Source: Limnoperna fortunei (taxonomy: Eukaryota > Mollusca > Bivalvia > Mytilida > Modiolidae). From it: a stretch of DNA of 64,000 nucleotides. Both the position numbers and the translations under genes were made by a program. The stretch is from the NCBI GenBank assembly GCA_944474755.1, contig OX104122.1, positions 23,461,714 through 23,525,713 of the forward strand. Direction: 5' to 3'. The notes under the pieces were generated by a model. It did no database searches. It was given only the letters and a program-made list of their open reading frames with translations, and was not told where the DNA came from. Below, piece by piece: positions 1 to 13,420 of this stretch; within the stretch, counting starts at the first letter, position 1, and every line of letters starts with the position of its first letter.

Positions 1-2030
1 GAATGTATGGGCCAGATCTGCGTCTTATCTTTTAGGGAGGAAAAATGTATGTCTTCGTGACAAAATTCAGCTGTTTCTAAACTGTTCGTCAGTTACTGCA
101 CAACAGTTTTTTCCAAATTTTTGGGAGTTCTCTTGGAACTTTTTCACATTTGACAGCTTCAGTTCTATCTCATTTGAACATCAAACAACGACCTTCCAAG
201 ATTGGGAAGCTTTGGCTCCTTTTCTTATGGCGGTTTTTTCTCGCCTTTTGGTGGATTAGCATGTAATGTTTTAAAGGGTGTGGCATTTGCACAACCAATA
301 ACCTCCCTAACCCTGTACACCAATTCTTCGCGTCTAGGTCGGGAACCTTTCTAAATATGAAATCAAGTTCTAGCATGTGGCCTCTTGCTCAGCGTCACTA
401 AATTCTGGTGTTTCAAACTTGCCGTCAGTTACGACAGTTCTCATAACATCTAAGATTCCTGCACTCTCTAGATAATGTGGTCGCATTGGGAGGCCTTCAC
501 GTTGGTCTATTCAGTTCTAAGAGTCAATGAGAGCTGCCCTGTAATAACTAAGTCTTACAAGATTTGTCTTTTCTTTAAGACACTAACACTAACAACAGAC
601 AATACCGTACATGGGGTTATTTGGATGTAGTTTTAGTTTGGTTTATTTGGCGCTTTCAGTGGAAAAGCTAAAATAAAACACACATTTTACACGCCAAAAT
701 AGCGGACCGGTTAAACAATACCGTAAGATCTCTGGCTTAAAATACTGGTAATACACAAGTGTGTCTAAAGGAAACTTATAGGTATACATTTGCATGCAAA
801 AACACAATGTATGAACTTCTATTCATGCATAATTATGTCCTGCTTAGCATTTACTAATTAGGCTCTGTTATTGATAATAAAAAAACACCTTAATCGTAAT
901 TCAATCTAGATGTACTGCTGGAATACAAAAAGGATTAAAATTTAAATCCGTGATCGTTAATTATTGATAAATGTACAACAATGAACATTTGTTTTATATG
1001 ATTTGTGTTATATTTACTTAATCTGATAAAATTAATTACTTGGCGTTTTAGGTGTCAGGGCTGAATCTCTAAGTGGAAACTCGCTGTCCCCGGAAATTAT
1101 ATACAATATATAATATATAAAACACATATAATAACCTTGCTAACTGATGCGATTTTATCGAAGGTGCCATAATTTTACTCATTACTTGGATAAAACACTA
1201 AAATTAAACACACCAAAATAAAACACATGTTTGTTTAGAGAAAAACGCCCAAATATCCTGACGCCAAAATAATCCGATTTACCGTACTACAGTTGTCGGT
1301 TACCTGAAAAATCAGTCATCATCCTGACCTCTTTACCAGTCTGTTTCACTATCTGGAAATAGCATCTTTTTCTAGTTTCAGAGAAGGCCTCAAAGAGAAA
1401 GGCTGTTCTGAAAGAGCTGCCTCCCACATTTTTTAGATATTCTACAGTGTGATGCCAAGTGGTTTATCTTCTGTTATTGAATTAGTGGACAGGACATTGA
1501 TCCCGTCCAAGTCACTGTCCCCTTTCTAGCTGATTTATTAGTTTTTCGCTTTTTTATGTTTAACTATCAAAGGTAAACAGGTCGGCTATAGGTAGACTGT
1601 TTCTCTTTTGGTGGTTCAGACTTAGTAATAATGAATACATATCATTATTAATGAGTGACTTTTTGGTTTAGAAGATCTAAATAGAATTAGTTACTTACCT
1701 CAGTGGAATTTATGGTTAGTACTGGCTACTTAAACTCCTCTTTGTGAGCCAGCAAAAAGTTTACTTTCTTTCTTACGGCATCGGGAAAAGAAATCTTGAG
1801 GTGACAAATTCAGCACCTTTTACCTTTGGTCTACTTTATTTTAAATGTCCCACCCTGCCTCCCGTAATCCCCCTAATAATACAGAAATGGAATGAGTTTA
1901 TAATGGGTAAAAGAGATATGATATCCGGTTAGGGGAATATCTAAAAAAAATATTGTTGTCTCCTTATTGTGTGAAGGTCGCTAGGGGGTATCTTAGAATT
2001 TATAGTGGTAAGTATTTATTTAAAAAATGT
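1..2030. other. AT-rich intergenic DNA, no gene seen
   Basis: No open frame with recognisable domain content is visible on either strand. Two short stretches, about 640-730 and 1195-1290, share 'ACGCCAAAATA' followed by a 'TACCGTA' motif, so they are probably pieces of one dispersed repeat. Short frames in this interval show no motif and no splice-phase partner. Confidence 0.5.
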
Positions 2031-2240
2031 ATAATTTAACTGAGAAAAATTACAAAGTCTTTCCCACTTCCAGTTTAAAGGCCTTCTTGCTGTTTTACTT
2101 TGACTAGTTTTAAGGTCTTTCTTACTTCCAGTGAGATGCCTTTCTTGCTTGTGTTTTGATTACTAAGGTCTTTCTCATTTCTAATTGGAATAGCATATTG
2201 TTTTGTTTTTCTTCGGATTATTAGTCTTTTTCTTTTCCGC
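2030..2240. repeat. Degenerate ~65-bp tandem repeat (about 3 units)
   Basis: Three diverged units share 'AAGTCTTTC-CACTTCCAG' followed by 'GCCTTCTTGCT'. The units start near 2057, 2110 and 2165. No coding potential is seen. Confidence 0.5.
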
Positions 2241-2377
2241 CCCTTTTTAAAGTGATGCCCTTAAAAAAGTATCAGGCATGTAATCTTGATATTTTGCGAC
2301 ACTTTTTGAGGCCTATTCAAAGTTCACGCAATGACATGGGTTTTTTTTGTTTCAAGAGTTATAAACCCAAACACGAA

Positions 2378-2885
2378 AACCTTGTTAACGAAATGGCCAA
2401 AGCCATAAGAGATATATGACAAGACGGAAATGTTAAGGAACTTAACGGACAACCTTGTTAACGAAATGTCCAAAACCATAAGAGATATAGGACAAGACGG
2501 AAATGTTAAGGAACTTAACGGATAACCTTGTTAACGAAATGTCTAAAACCATAAGAGATATATGACAAGTTGGAAATGTTAAGGAACTTAATGGACAACC
2601 TTGTTAACGAAATGTCCAAAACCATAAGAGCTATAGGACAAGACGGAAATGTTAAGGAACTTAACGGACAACCTTGTTAACGAAATGTCCAAAACCATAA
2701 GAGATATATGACAAGTTGGAAATGTTAAGGAACTTAATGGACAACCTTGTTAACGAAATGTCCAAAACCATAAGAGATATATGACAAGTTGGAAATGTTA
2801 AGGAACTTGACGGACAACCTTGTTAACGAAATGTCCAAAACCATAAGAGATATATGACAAGTTGGAAATGTTGAGGAACTTTTGC
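2378..2885. repeat. 73-bp minisatellite, about 7 copies
   Basis: The unit begins AACCTTGTTAACGAAATG and runs through CCATAAGAGATATA to GTTAAGGAACTTAACGGAC. Seven near-identical units follow head to tail. A 'GACGG/GTTGG' dimorphism (GACAAGACGG versus GACAAGTTGG) alternates among units, which points to higher-order copying. The unit length is not a multiple of three and no frame stays open through it. Confidence 0.85.
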
Positions 2886-2889
2886 GAAA

Positions 2890-4535
2890 ACTTTATGACA
2901 AACTTTGGCTAAAACACTTTAAGGTGAACGGTATCTTTGAATGTTTCAAGCAATCCATTTATCACCACCTACAAACTGGAAAACATCTAGGGTCTTAATC
3001 ATTTGTAAACCCGTGAAATGTCCTTAAAGGGAAACTTCGCGAAAAAAAAATGAAAATTTGATATGTTATTCTTTGAATAAAAAAATATATAATTGCCTTT
3101 TGATTTTTTATTTGTATTCTTTACCGTTAAGCTTCTAGATTGGATTAAAGGTGGTAAAATTGTAATGTATGGGGCCGCAATATTGACAGTATTTACCGCG
3201 AGATTGTGGTTGTGACGTGATAACTGTCATTATCCAGTAAATATGATAAATAATCCAGATAAATGTGTTTTTCTGCCTTTGCTCTTTGAAGAATATAAAA
3301 ACTGTGGCGATGACTAATGACTAGCTGACAACATAAGATTACCAAATACGTCTTAATGTTTTAATGATCTTTGTATTAATAAAGTATTTTAGACAAGTTT
3401 TAACCTGTCTTTATTTAACTCAGATAGAATTTACCTAAATAATAATTGTAATAAAAGATATATTTATATAATTATTTGTTTAAACATAAAATAAAATTCT
3501 GAAGACAATTTTGCACGTCTTGAAACGGTAGTTGTACCTGGACGTGAAAAGTGAAAATTTTACAGGTAAATTAGTTCTCGTTTAAGAAAGGTAATTAACA
3601 GAATTAGCAAGTATACAAACAGGATTTTCATTGCAATTACGAGATTATTTGACGCCGACATTGAAGTATGAATATTAGGACATTTTCAAAAGCTAACCAT
3701 ATTTAAAGGTTAATTAGAAATTAAAATGGTATCATATGGAAATTATTTTAGATCAAAGAATCTATGTCTTTAATAAGCACTCAATTGTTTATTTTGATAA
3801 ACAAATGTTGTTATAATTTCTCAACTGTGAATTTCTCTAACCAATTAGAATTATCACTGATTGTGTTTAATTATTTCCTGTAAGGTATATGAAGTGTCGT
3901 AGCACAGAATGTATATAAGATTTCGAATACCTTAAGATGCCAGGTAACACGAAACGTACAACTGACACGATGACACAAATATATACACGTAAAATTTTTT
4001 AAACTAGGTTTATTTACACACATTACAAAATTTTACCAGTAATAATAATAATACATTTACGAAACGTAGTGAAATTTGTATGCTCAAAAACAAAAAATAA
4101 AACAATTTAGCTCAAAAATACTCCTCATTAAAACTTGCATTTGATTTTTGTGTCCGAAACTGTTCGATGAACCGTTTGAGAGTAGTTAGCTCTTGACGCG
4201 TTTCGGGTAATCGGTTTTTAGCTTATAACTTGAAAACGGTTAGAGATAATAAAGTAAACATTATTTTAACATTATCACCAAGTCAAGACCTTCAATTTGA
4301 GCCCATGGTCACGGTTCAAGGTCACGCTATAGCAACAAAGTTAAGGTATTCAAAATCTCCAGCAGCTTCCATATATTTTTAGAATCAGGATGATCTACTT
4401 TACTTCAATAGGTCATTTTACAACCGTAAGATGTATTATTTTGTCTCTGAAAGTGGCCACAAAATACCTTAATCATATATTTTTTTGACTCGGGACCACA
4501 AAAATAGCTTCTTGCGCCTAAAAATGATCTAGCAA
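2890..4535. other. Intergenic DNA, no gene seen
   Basis: AT-rich sequence without a supported gene, RNA or clear repeat. Short runs of simple sequence occur but nothing forms a defined element. Confidence 0.45.
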
Positions 4536-4539
4536 TCTA

Positions 4540-7500
4540 TGTTGTCAAATTCAAAACAACAAAAAAGGAATACGCTTTCACACAGGAATCTGGGAAAGAC
4601 CTTTTTATTGTTCTTAAACAATTATCCCTATCTTTTTTCGTTTTTTTTTCTCCACCAACTTTCAAAACCTAATAGCTTAAAAAATACGAGACATATCATA
4701 TTGGCCTTACACGACATGTTTTGGGCATTGACAGTCGAACATTTTTCTTATACTTAAAGAAAACAAACACTTAAAACCTTTTTATCGCGTAATCTCTTAA
4801 ACTATAACGAATATAGGAAAACGGATGGTTGGTAAATATAATGGTACTGATGATACAACTTTATTGAAGATTATCAAATATTTATGGAAGAGTGCATACT
4901 ACCCACTGACATTGCAGTATTTGAAGACTGCGTTAAATGTCAAAACTCACAGACCGTAAGTCATAAACACCTAAGATCTAATCAACTAATCATCTCGTTA
5001 CATATTCATGATAAAAGCCTCCGTCCGTGTAAAATATAAGAAACAAAGATCTATCACATATTTTAGCAAATATCACATACAATTACATATAAAAACAGCA
5101 ACCGTTTAAACATCATGTTGTATACAAAGTACTTTACATATTAATTTGGTTTTGCAACAAGTATTGGGTGTCTAAGGATTATTCAGAGTAGACATTAAGA
5201 AACACGAAACACTTTTATTTACGGAGAAATCTCCCCAAACACCAAAAGCCTTGATATTGCATAATCTCTGTAAGTATAACAGATAGAACCAATAAGACAA
5301 CTGCATTGTATATTATCAAAAAATTTTAAGTTAATCGTATACGAGCAACTGACATTGGAATATTTGACACCTTCCTTATGGTCAAAACTTACACACCGTA
5401 AGTCGTAAACAACTATGGTCTGCACCAATAGTCAACTAAATACTTGACCTTGTTACTTCCGGTTTTCAAAAGTCATTTCCGGTTGACAGTCCTCAGCAAT
5501 AATGTTAGGGATAACATTTCCTGGTGAAAGACATAACTTCCGGGTTTTAAACGTGACTTCCGGTTGACAAAAAAACCACATTTTAGGATTCACAAAAAAT
5601 TTGCATGTACAAAGACTTCTGGTTTTTAAATATCACTTCCGTTCTCGAACAGTCTTTTCAAGTCGAAAAAAAGTCCTCAACATCTCATATGTTTCAGATT
5701 CAGAACAAAATGTAATGATATCAAAAATAACTTTCGATTCTGAAATGTAACGTCCAGTTTTCAAAAAGTCACTTTAGGTAGATAAAAGTCTACAGCAAGG
5801 ATATGTTTTCGAGTTAAGTACAATATAATCTATCAAAAGCCAAATTTTCCGTTTTAATTGTTTTTCCTGCCAACTTTGAATACAAAACAGTATAACAAAT
5901 ACATGACATATTATTTTGGTCTTTGGCGACATGTTTTGGGCACCAAAAGTGTATTTGGTATTAACCCTGTGAAATGGAAACATTTTCCTACACAGAGTTA
6001 TCTCCCGAAACAGAGAAAATCTTTGGAATCTAATGGATAAAGGGAAAACTGATGGGTGGTAAATGTAAAGAAACTGATGGGGACAAATTTATTGCATATT
6101 ATAAAAAAATGGAAGAATGTATGTGAGTAACTGACCTTGCGATATTTTACAACTCGTAAATGGTCAAAACTGACAACCGTATGTCATAAACACCTAAGGT
6201 CTTCACAACTTTTCAGCTGGGGACATTTATGATTAATTTCTCAATTTGAAATGTTACAAATTGGAGTTCTTGCAAAAATGGCAAGTTCCATCCTATCTTT
6301 TTTCTAAATGCCATATTTTTTAAATTTAATAACAGCAAGCTTTTCGAAACCATGCTGTAGAAAAGGACAGGAAACATCATTTGTATGTTTTGCAAAAAGT
6401 ATTGGGTATCTTAAGACTATTTGGAATTGTAACTTAAAACCTTGTTATCACAGACAAATTTAATTTGCTTTGTAAGCTAAATCTGATTGGCTTACTCAAA
6501 TGGAGAAAACCATATTATATGATATTAATTGCGTTCGTCACATGGCATTGGTACGCCGTTAAAATTTAATAGTCCCAAGACGTCATCGAAGCTTTTACCA
6601 TTAAAATTTAAGATTTGAAGTTAAATTATAAGAAATATTTCAAATATTTGGAACTATAACAGATATAGGAAACCTGTTGATCATCTGTGCGACATATTAT
6701 GATAAATACCTCATGGTTAAATGTTGTATTCTGATTTGTATGCAAAAATGGCATTTTCCATACAAAGGCCCATCCCATCTTTTAGTCAATGCCATAATTT
6801 TTACATGTAATAACAGCCACTTTTTCAAAATCATGCTTTAGAAAAAAGGACGCAACAAATCATTTTGATGTTTTGTGACAAGTATTGGATACCTTAGGAC
6901 AATTCAAAGTCGACACTGCAAAACCAAAAGTTTTCTTTACAGAGTTTTCTCCCCAACACCAAAAACAAAAAAACCATGTTATTGCATAATCTCTGGAATT
7001 ATAACAGATAGATGAAATCAATGGTTAAAGTAAAGTTACTGATAAGACAACTGTATTCCATATTTTCAAATAGTTTTATACGAGCCACTGACATCGTAAT
7101 TTTTTATGACTCCTCTCTGGTAAAACAACAGCAAACATATGTTAAAATATTAAGGACATTTCCTGTTAAACGACATCACTTCCGGTTGACAAAGGTTCCT
7201 TGCAAACAAAGTTTTCGGATTCATGAAAGCATTTTGTGTAGAAAGACATTCAATTCTGGTTTTAAATATCACGAAAAAAAATCACTTCAAGTTGAAAAAA
7301 AAGTCCATACCAAACAAATCAAAAACAGTTTAAAAGGTATGCAACATATCATTTTGTCTGTTGCGACAAGTTTTTGGCACAAAAAGTTTATTCAGAATTT
7401 ACTCTGTGAAACCAAAAGTTAAACATATGAATTTTTTATTGCGTTATTTTCTCGAAAATCGAAAACCTTGTTATGGCGTAATCTCTGGAACTATAATAGA

Positions 7501-7900
7501 AAACTGATGGGTAATAAATCTTGAGGGAATGTTTTATTTATTATCAAAAAAAATTCAGGGAAAGGGTATACTATGTAGTTGCCCTGGGAATATTTGACGA
7601 TTCCGTTAATTGTCAAAACTCATAACCGGAAGTCAAAAACACCTAGGGGTCTTCACCAATGTTCATCTGAAGATTTGACCTTAAAATTACAGCATGTTTG
7701 GTCAGTGACTTCCGGTTTTCAAACGTCACTTTCAGTCAACAAAAGTCACTTGCAACCATATGTTTATGGATTCATTTTGCTTTGTTCACATATTCTTGTT
7801 TGTGTCCGTTTTGTAAGTAATACCCTACCCGCTATTACACTTGTAACAATAATTGTGAATTTGAAATTGTTGAAAAGCGGTTTTTGATTCATTAACACTA
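4540..7900. repeat. Diverged long-period repeat array
   Basis: A segment containing 'GCGTAATCTCT' or 'GCATAATCTCT', then 'ACTATAACAGATAT', then 'GTCAAAACT(C/T)A(C/A)A(A/G)ACCG(T)A(A)GTCATAAACACCTA' recurs near 4770, 5255, 6015, 6640, 6975 and 7465. Between hubs, 'CACTTCCGGTT' phrases recur (5455-5660, 7170-7210, 7705-7745). Spacing varies from about 330 to 760 bp, so this is an old degenerate array or repeated insertions of one family. Many short frames here, such as 7012-7422 and 7579-7887, are chance frames through it. Confidence 0.55.
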
Positions 7901-8234
7901 GAAAAAAGTCCGCGTATTAAGCTAAAAATAACAAACCTTGTTCCGTTACTAAAACTTCCGACCAGGAAGCTTACCTCAAACTCCGACCAGGAAGCTAAAT
8001 GGTCACATGACAGATACATACCCAACTATGTTCCATTTAAAATTTTTATTTGATTTGAAATGTTGTATGCTTATCACGATCCGTGTTTATGTTTAATGGT
8101 TATATCGTTTCTTCTGTTCAATACTATTGTGCGCATTCTTTGTTAGGTCAAACTGTATAACAAACTAACCACAGTCATTAATTGTCTTCAGCATGATCGG
8201 ATTTGTTGTCTTTCGCTTGCAACCCCCACCCCCT

Positions 8235-8278
8235 CCACACACACACACACACACACACACCCTCACACACACACACAC
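8235..8278. repeat. (CA)n microsatellite
   Basis: An interrupted run of CA dinucleotides follows a C-rich stretch. It lies just upstream of a LINE relic. Confidence 0.9.
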
Positions 8279-8299
8279 TTTAAAAAATAAAAGAACTGT

Positions 8300-9180
8300 T
8301 TTACAAAGTGTTAAATAGGATTTTTGATTATTGATATTAAGATACGGATGGTATCTTACTGGTCCAAACTTGTAAATGGCAAACAATCCAAATTATCTTC
8401 AATACTCTATCGTTTTACTCGGCAATCGAACGAAAATTATAGTATACAATATTCTTGGATTAACTGTGTTAAAACAATTTTAAATGATTGTGGTTTTTCT
8501 CTAATATGGGATTCAATAATGAGTGGCTAAAATACGTAGTAAAACAAAGGTTAACAGACCAGTTTGCGCAAAATTGGAATTCGGTTGTGTTTCATTCAAA
8601 AAAAGCAATAAGTTATAGAATTTTAAAAGCAAAATTGGAATTCGAACATTATTTTAATGTCTTGAACTTCTCGGAAGTTATAAAACTATGCAGATTTAGG
8701 ACAACAAACCATCATTTACCAATAGTAACTGGAAGATGGAAAAATATTCAAAGAGAAAATCGTCTTTGTCATTGTGTAACTGTAGCTGTAACAAATTAGG
8801 AGATGAATACCATTACATGTTTGAATGCACTGCTTTCACAGAACAACGTAACAAATTCGTCCCAAATTACTATGTGAAAAACCACAATGTTTATAAGTAC
8901 TCAGAATTCATGTCCAGCAACAGAAAATATCTGCTAAGAAATCTTTGCAGGTTTATTAATATTATTAATGATCATGTTTGCGCCCCTGGCTTACCTGTTG
9001 TGTAAGCATAACCTTATTATTGTTAGTATATATTGTATATAGCCTGTTGTTTTGTTTGTTTATTTGTTACTTTCTCTGTCATGTCTGTACCAATTGTATT
9101 ATTGGGGTGTTCACAACTGTTTACTAAGTGTGAACACCCAAACTTATTTTATAATTCAATAAAAAATATTACAAAATATA
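8300..9180 (+). pseudogene. Broken LINE reverse transcriptase C-terminal end
   Basis: Three reading frames in series encode the C-terminal part of a non-LTR retrotransposon polyprotein. Residues such as YSWINCVKTILNDCG (about 8450-8500), then WLKYVVKQRLTDQFAQNW (about 8523-8577) and FRTTNHHLPIVTGRW (about 8694-8738), then a cysteine/histidine cluster LCNCSCNKLGDEYHYMFEC (about 8770-8827), are in the order usual for the region after the reverse transcriptase in bivalve LINEs. Frame changes near 8500-8520 and 8750-8790 break it. The sense frame ends at the TAA at about 9003. A perfect 11-bp stem lies in the 3' tail. The 5' part of the element is missing, so this is a dead, 5'-truncated copy. 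Clade within LINEs was not assigned. Confidence 0.75.
9105..9139 (+). other. Stem-loop near LINE 3' end
   Basis: GGGTGTTCACA (9105-9115) pairs perfectly with TGTGAACACCC (9129-9139), leaving a 13-nt loop. It lies about 100 bp after the LINE stop codon and just before an A/T-rich tail. Several LINE groups are known to carry a 3' stem-loop that their reverse transcriptase recognises; assigning that role here is inference. Confidence 0.6.
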
Positions 9181-9550
9181 ATCACTCCTTATTAATAAAT
9201 ATTAGACAGGTAGACAGGTAAAGGAAACCGAAACAATTAAATAAACAAAACAATTAACAAGTTTAAAAAATTGTAAACAATATTTATTTAATGGCGTATT
9301 TTTAGCACGCGGCGAATTATCAAATCCACTACACAAAAAGACCCATGAAAAAATTGTTATTGGTAAATAAAAAATGCGTTTGTCTTATCAAAAAATACTG
9401 TTTAATGAATATTTATCTATTTATAACAAACAAAGGAAATAAATAATAAAACTAACAACCAGAAACCTGAAAAAAAAATACTGTAGAGAGAACAAATATA
9501 TATTTGCCGGTTTTTTAAGCTTTGTTTGTTAGAATGATGCTTAATATATA

Positions 9551-9583
9551 GCGCCATTCCCATTGAGGGCATGCACGTGTGTT
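9551..9583 (+). promoter_or_regulatory. Orphan copy of HES upstream motif
   Basis: 'CATTCCCATTGAGGGCATG' followed by CACGTGTGTTC matches 'CATTCCTATTGAGGGCA' plus CACGTG upstream of the HES gene (11077-11097) and CACGTGTGTTC upstream of its decayed copy. No HES exon follows, because a repeat begins within about 40 bp. It is a candidate remnant of a third promoter copy or a detached element. Confidence 0.4.
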
Positions 9584-9612
9584 CTATCACCAATTCTACA
9601 GCTAATCGTGTA

Positions 9613-9667
9613 TTTATTTGGAGAGGACGCCGGGGTAAACCCTTACCTTTGGTAGGAAACTCTAACC
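9613..9667 (-). repeat. SINE fragment, left half split by LINE
   Basis: The 'GGAGAGGACGCCGGGGTAAAC' to 'GGTAGGAAAC' stretch matches the middle of the tRNA-headed SINE seen complete at 19261-19523. The element resumes at 10418. The copy also seems to have lost roughly 90 bp of the normal SINE body at this point. Confidence 0.6.
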
Positions 9668-10417
9668 TTCCCCTCCCTCCCACTCCCTTCCCCTCCCTCC
9701 CACTTCCCTTCCCTCTCTACCACTTTTATTATGGCTCAAGGCCACTTAATATCATACTCTGCCAGTTGCGCAACTTACTAGTAATCTAAATCATCACAAA
9801 TTTTTATCTCATCTGTGATCTGCCTGACAGCTCACAGTGTATCCGTGGGGATGACATTGAAGATAATTTTCATTATTTTAACGTATGCCCATTATTTCTA
9901 CGACAAAGATATAACCTTTTTTTTTAATTAAGAAGATTCACTGATACTCTTAACATCAATATTCTACTTATGGGCTCCCCTAATACATCTAAAGATGATA
10001 ACATAGAAATAACCAATGCAGTACTTAACTTTATACATGAAACAAAACGATTTAAAAAAATAACATTATAAAAATACCTTCTTAAATACCATTCATACTA
10101 TTTGAATGGACTCTTGTTTATTAGCTTACCAATCTATTACGTTCCTTACCCCTTATATGTAATTACGAAATTTAAATTGATAATTTACAAAATTCATTTA
10201 TAATTAGAATGTCTATATGGACAAAAATACATGTTGTATATAATTCTATATTTATTATAGTTTATATTGTCTATATTGCCTATACTGTCTATTTATTGTA
10301 TTTACCTTGATGTCCACTTTAATTTATGGGAGAACACCTATAAAGGCTGTGCCTGCTGTGTAATCCCTTTGAACATTGTATCTATTGATGCATTTTCAAT
10401 AAAATCATTTGTATTGT
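9668..10417 (+). mobile_element. 5'-truncated LINE insertion with 11-bp TSD
   Basis: The insert is bounded by exact copies of AAACTCTAACC at 9657-9667 and 10418-10428. It starts in a C/T-rich tract, then encodes LINE C-terminal pieces in more than one frame: LNIILCQLRN (about 9750), CIRGDDIEDNFHYFNVCPLF (about 9837-9896), then LNINILLMGS and NAVLNFIHETKRF up to a TAA near 10070. The rest is 3' UTR ending in 'TTTTCAATAAAATCATTTG'. Frame breaks near 9780, 9810 and 9935 show it is dead. It interrupts a minus-strand SINE. Confidence 0.75.
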
Positions 10418-10504
10418 AAACTCTAACCTCAGTCTCAGTGTTGGCACACCATGTGATCAATAGCAGACGAACTACCTCAACCACTCGGCCACCGAGTCCC
10501 CTTG
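10418..10504 (-). repeat. SINE fragment, tRNA-like head
   Basis: After the TSD the SINE continues with CTCAGTGTTGGCACACCATG and ends in the reverse complement of the tRNA-like head, 'CCACTCGGCCACCGAG'. With 9613-9667 it forms one SINE split by the LINE. Confidence 0.7.
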
Positions 10505-11075
10505 ATTACGCAGATTGACATTAATCTTCTCTATCATTTTGTACTGATTTGTCATTAGACGCATGTATTAGGTGAACATTAGTTATTGTATTTATTTCTC
10601 TAGTAAGCTAATTAATGAATATATTTTTTGGTAATATCACGTGCTTCGGTTATTTAATCCAATTCCTTGTAAGTTTTTGTAACGTAATTTGACACGTAAA
10701 ATATAAATATACTTATAGCAAATTAATTATATATTTACAAAAATTACATCACTTATAACAAACATTTTACAAGTGGTATAGCAAGGATTGGCTAAAACAA
10801 CAGCAAATAAACAAATTATCAGTTCATATTACTCCCCGTATTGAAGTCGTACATGTACTGAGTAGATATATAGATTTTAATTGCAATAAACGTACTTATG
10901 AAATATCGCAATACATTTATGCAGACTACTATAATATTGCAATTAACGTTAATTTGTCTAATGTGTTAAATAGACATCCACGAAGACACGCCTTGAAAAT
11001 CTCCCGGGGTAGGAACGTGAAATTTCTCATACATACGTATATTTAAACTGTAATTAACAGGTTTAAGCCATAAAC
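10505..11075. other. Intergenic DNA upstream of HES gene
   Basis: AT-rich sequence with no supported gene. It would contain distal promoter DNA for the HES gene, but no clear Su(H)-type site such as GTGGGAA was seen close to the start. Confidence 0.4.
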
Positions 11076-11076
11076 G

Positions 11077-11097
11077 CATTCCTATTGAGGGCACGTG
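11077..11097 (+). promoter_or_regulatory. HES upstream motif with E-box
   Basis: 'CATTCCTATTGAGGG' leads into a palindromic CACGTG E-box (11092-11097), about 90 bp before the proposed start codon. The E-box and the downstream 'TTTTCTGCTATTAATATA' stretch are both echoed upstream of the decayed minus-strand copy, so this block was part of the duplicated unit. An AATATATA run at 11110-11116 could serve as a TATA-like element. Function is inferred from position only. Confidence 0.4.
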
Positions 11098-11185
11098 AGT
11101 CCTTAAAAAAATATATAGTGTTGGACGAACTGGTTGCAGGTTTTCTGCTATTAATATACCAAAACAATATAAATTTAGAGTTACC

Positions 11186-13019
<1,834 letters not shown>

Positions 13020-13103
13020 TTTGACAAACATTTTTTTTTTATATAGACAAAATTGGTGCAAACAGTGTGAATAGTGCTTGTTTTGGTAAATATTTATTAA
13101 AGA

Positions 13104-13109
13104 AATAAA
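13104..13109 (+). terminator. Candidate HES polyadenylation signal
   Basis: AATAAA lies about 85 bp after the HES stop codon in a T/A-rich context. It is the nearest canonical hexamer. Confidence 0.55.
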
Positions 13110-13295
13110 ATAAGGGTTTAATATAAACTATTACGTACAATGAAATACCAAGTCATGTATAATAGTATATATTTACTTTATTGTTTTGTTCGAAATAAAA
13201 GTTTACAATTTTGCTGTCACATCTTGATTCTACAGTCAAAGCGTGTTATGAGTTATTATTGCGACATACATTTTTCAGAACAAGACACAAACATA

Positions 13296-13420
13296 TGCAA
13301 GTTTAACGGGGGACGAACAAAATCTCCCGAAGAAAATCCCATTGTGTAATTTTGCAAATGTCGACAAAATCCCTCCTGTAGAATTTGCAAGGCGAACAAA
13401 ATCAGCCTTGCAATATATAC
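13296..13420 (+). repeat. 'ACAAAATCCC' repeat element, copy 1
   Basis: Three loosely repeated subunits of about 35 bp read GACGAACAAAATCTCCC, GACAAAATCCCTCC and GCGAACAAAATCAGCC. The same family recurs at 19125-19257 (plus) and 21303-21385 (minus), with related flanks such as 'AATCTGATTATAATAAT'. Confidence 0.6.

Noticed and set aside
2378..2885. CRISPR-like direct repeats
   Set aside because: Units are contiguous with no unique spacers, and the genome is eukaryotic; these are minisatellites.
7012..7422. 136-codon plus-strand frame
   Set aside because: It lies in the diverged repeat array, and other hubs of the array do not keep the frame open.
8324..9005. Intact LINE ORF
   Set aside because: At least two frame changes separate the conserved blocks and the 5' part is absent.
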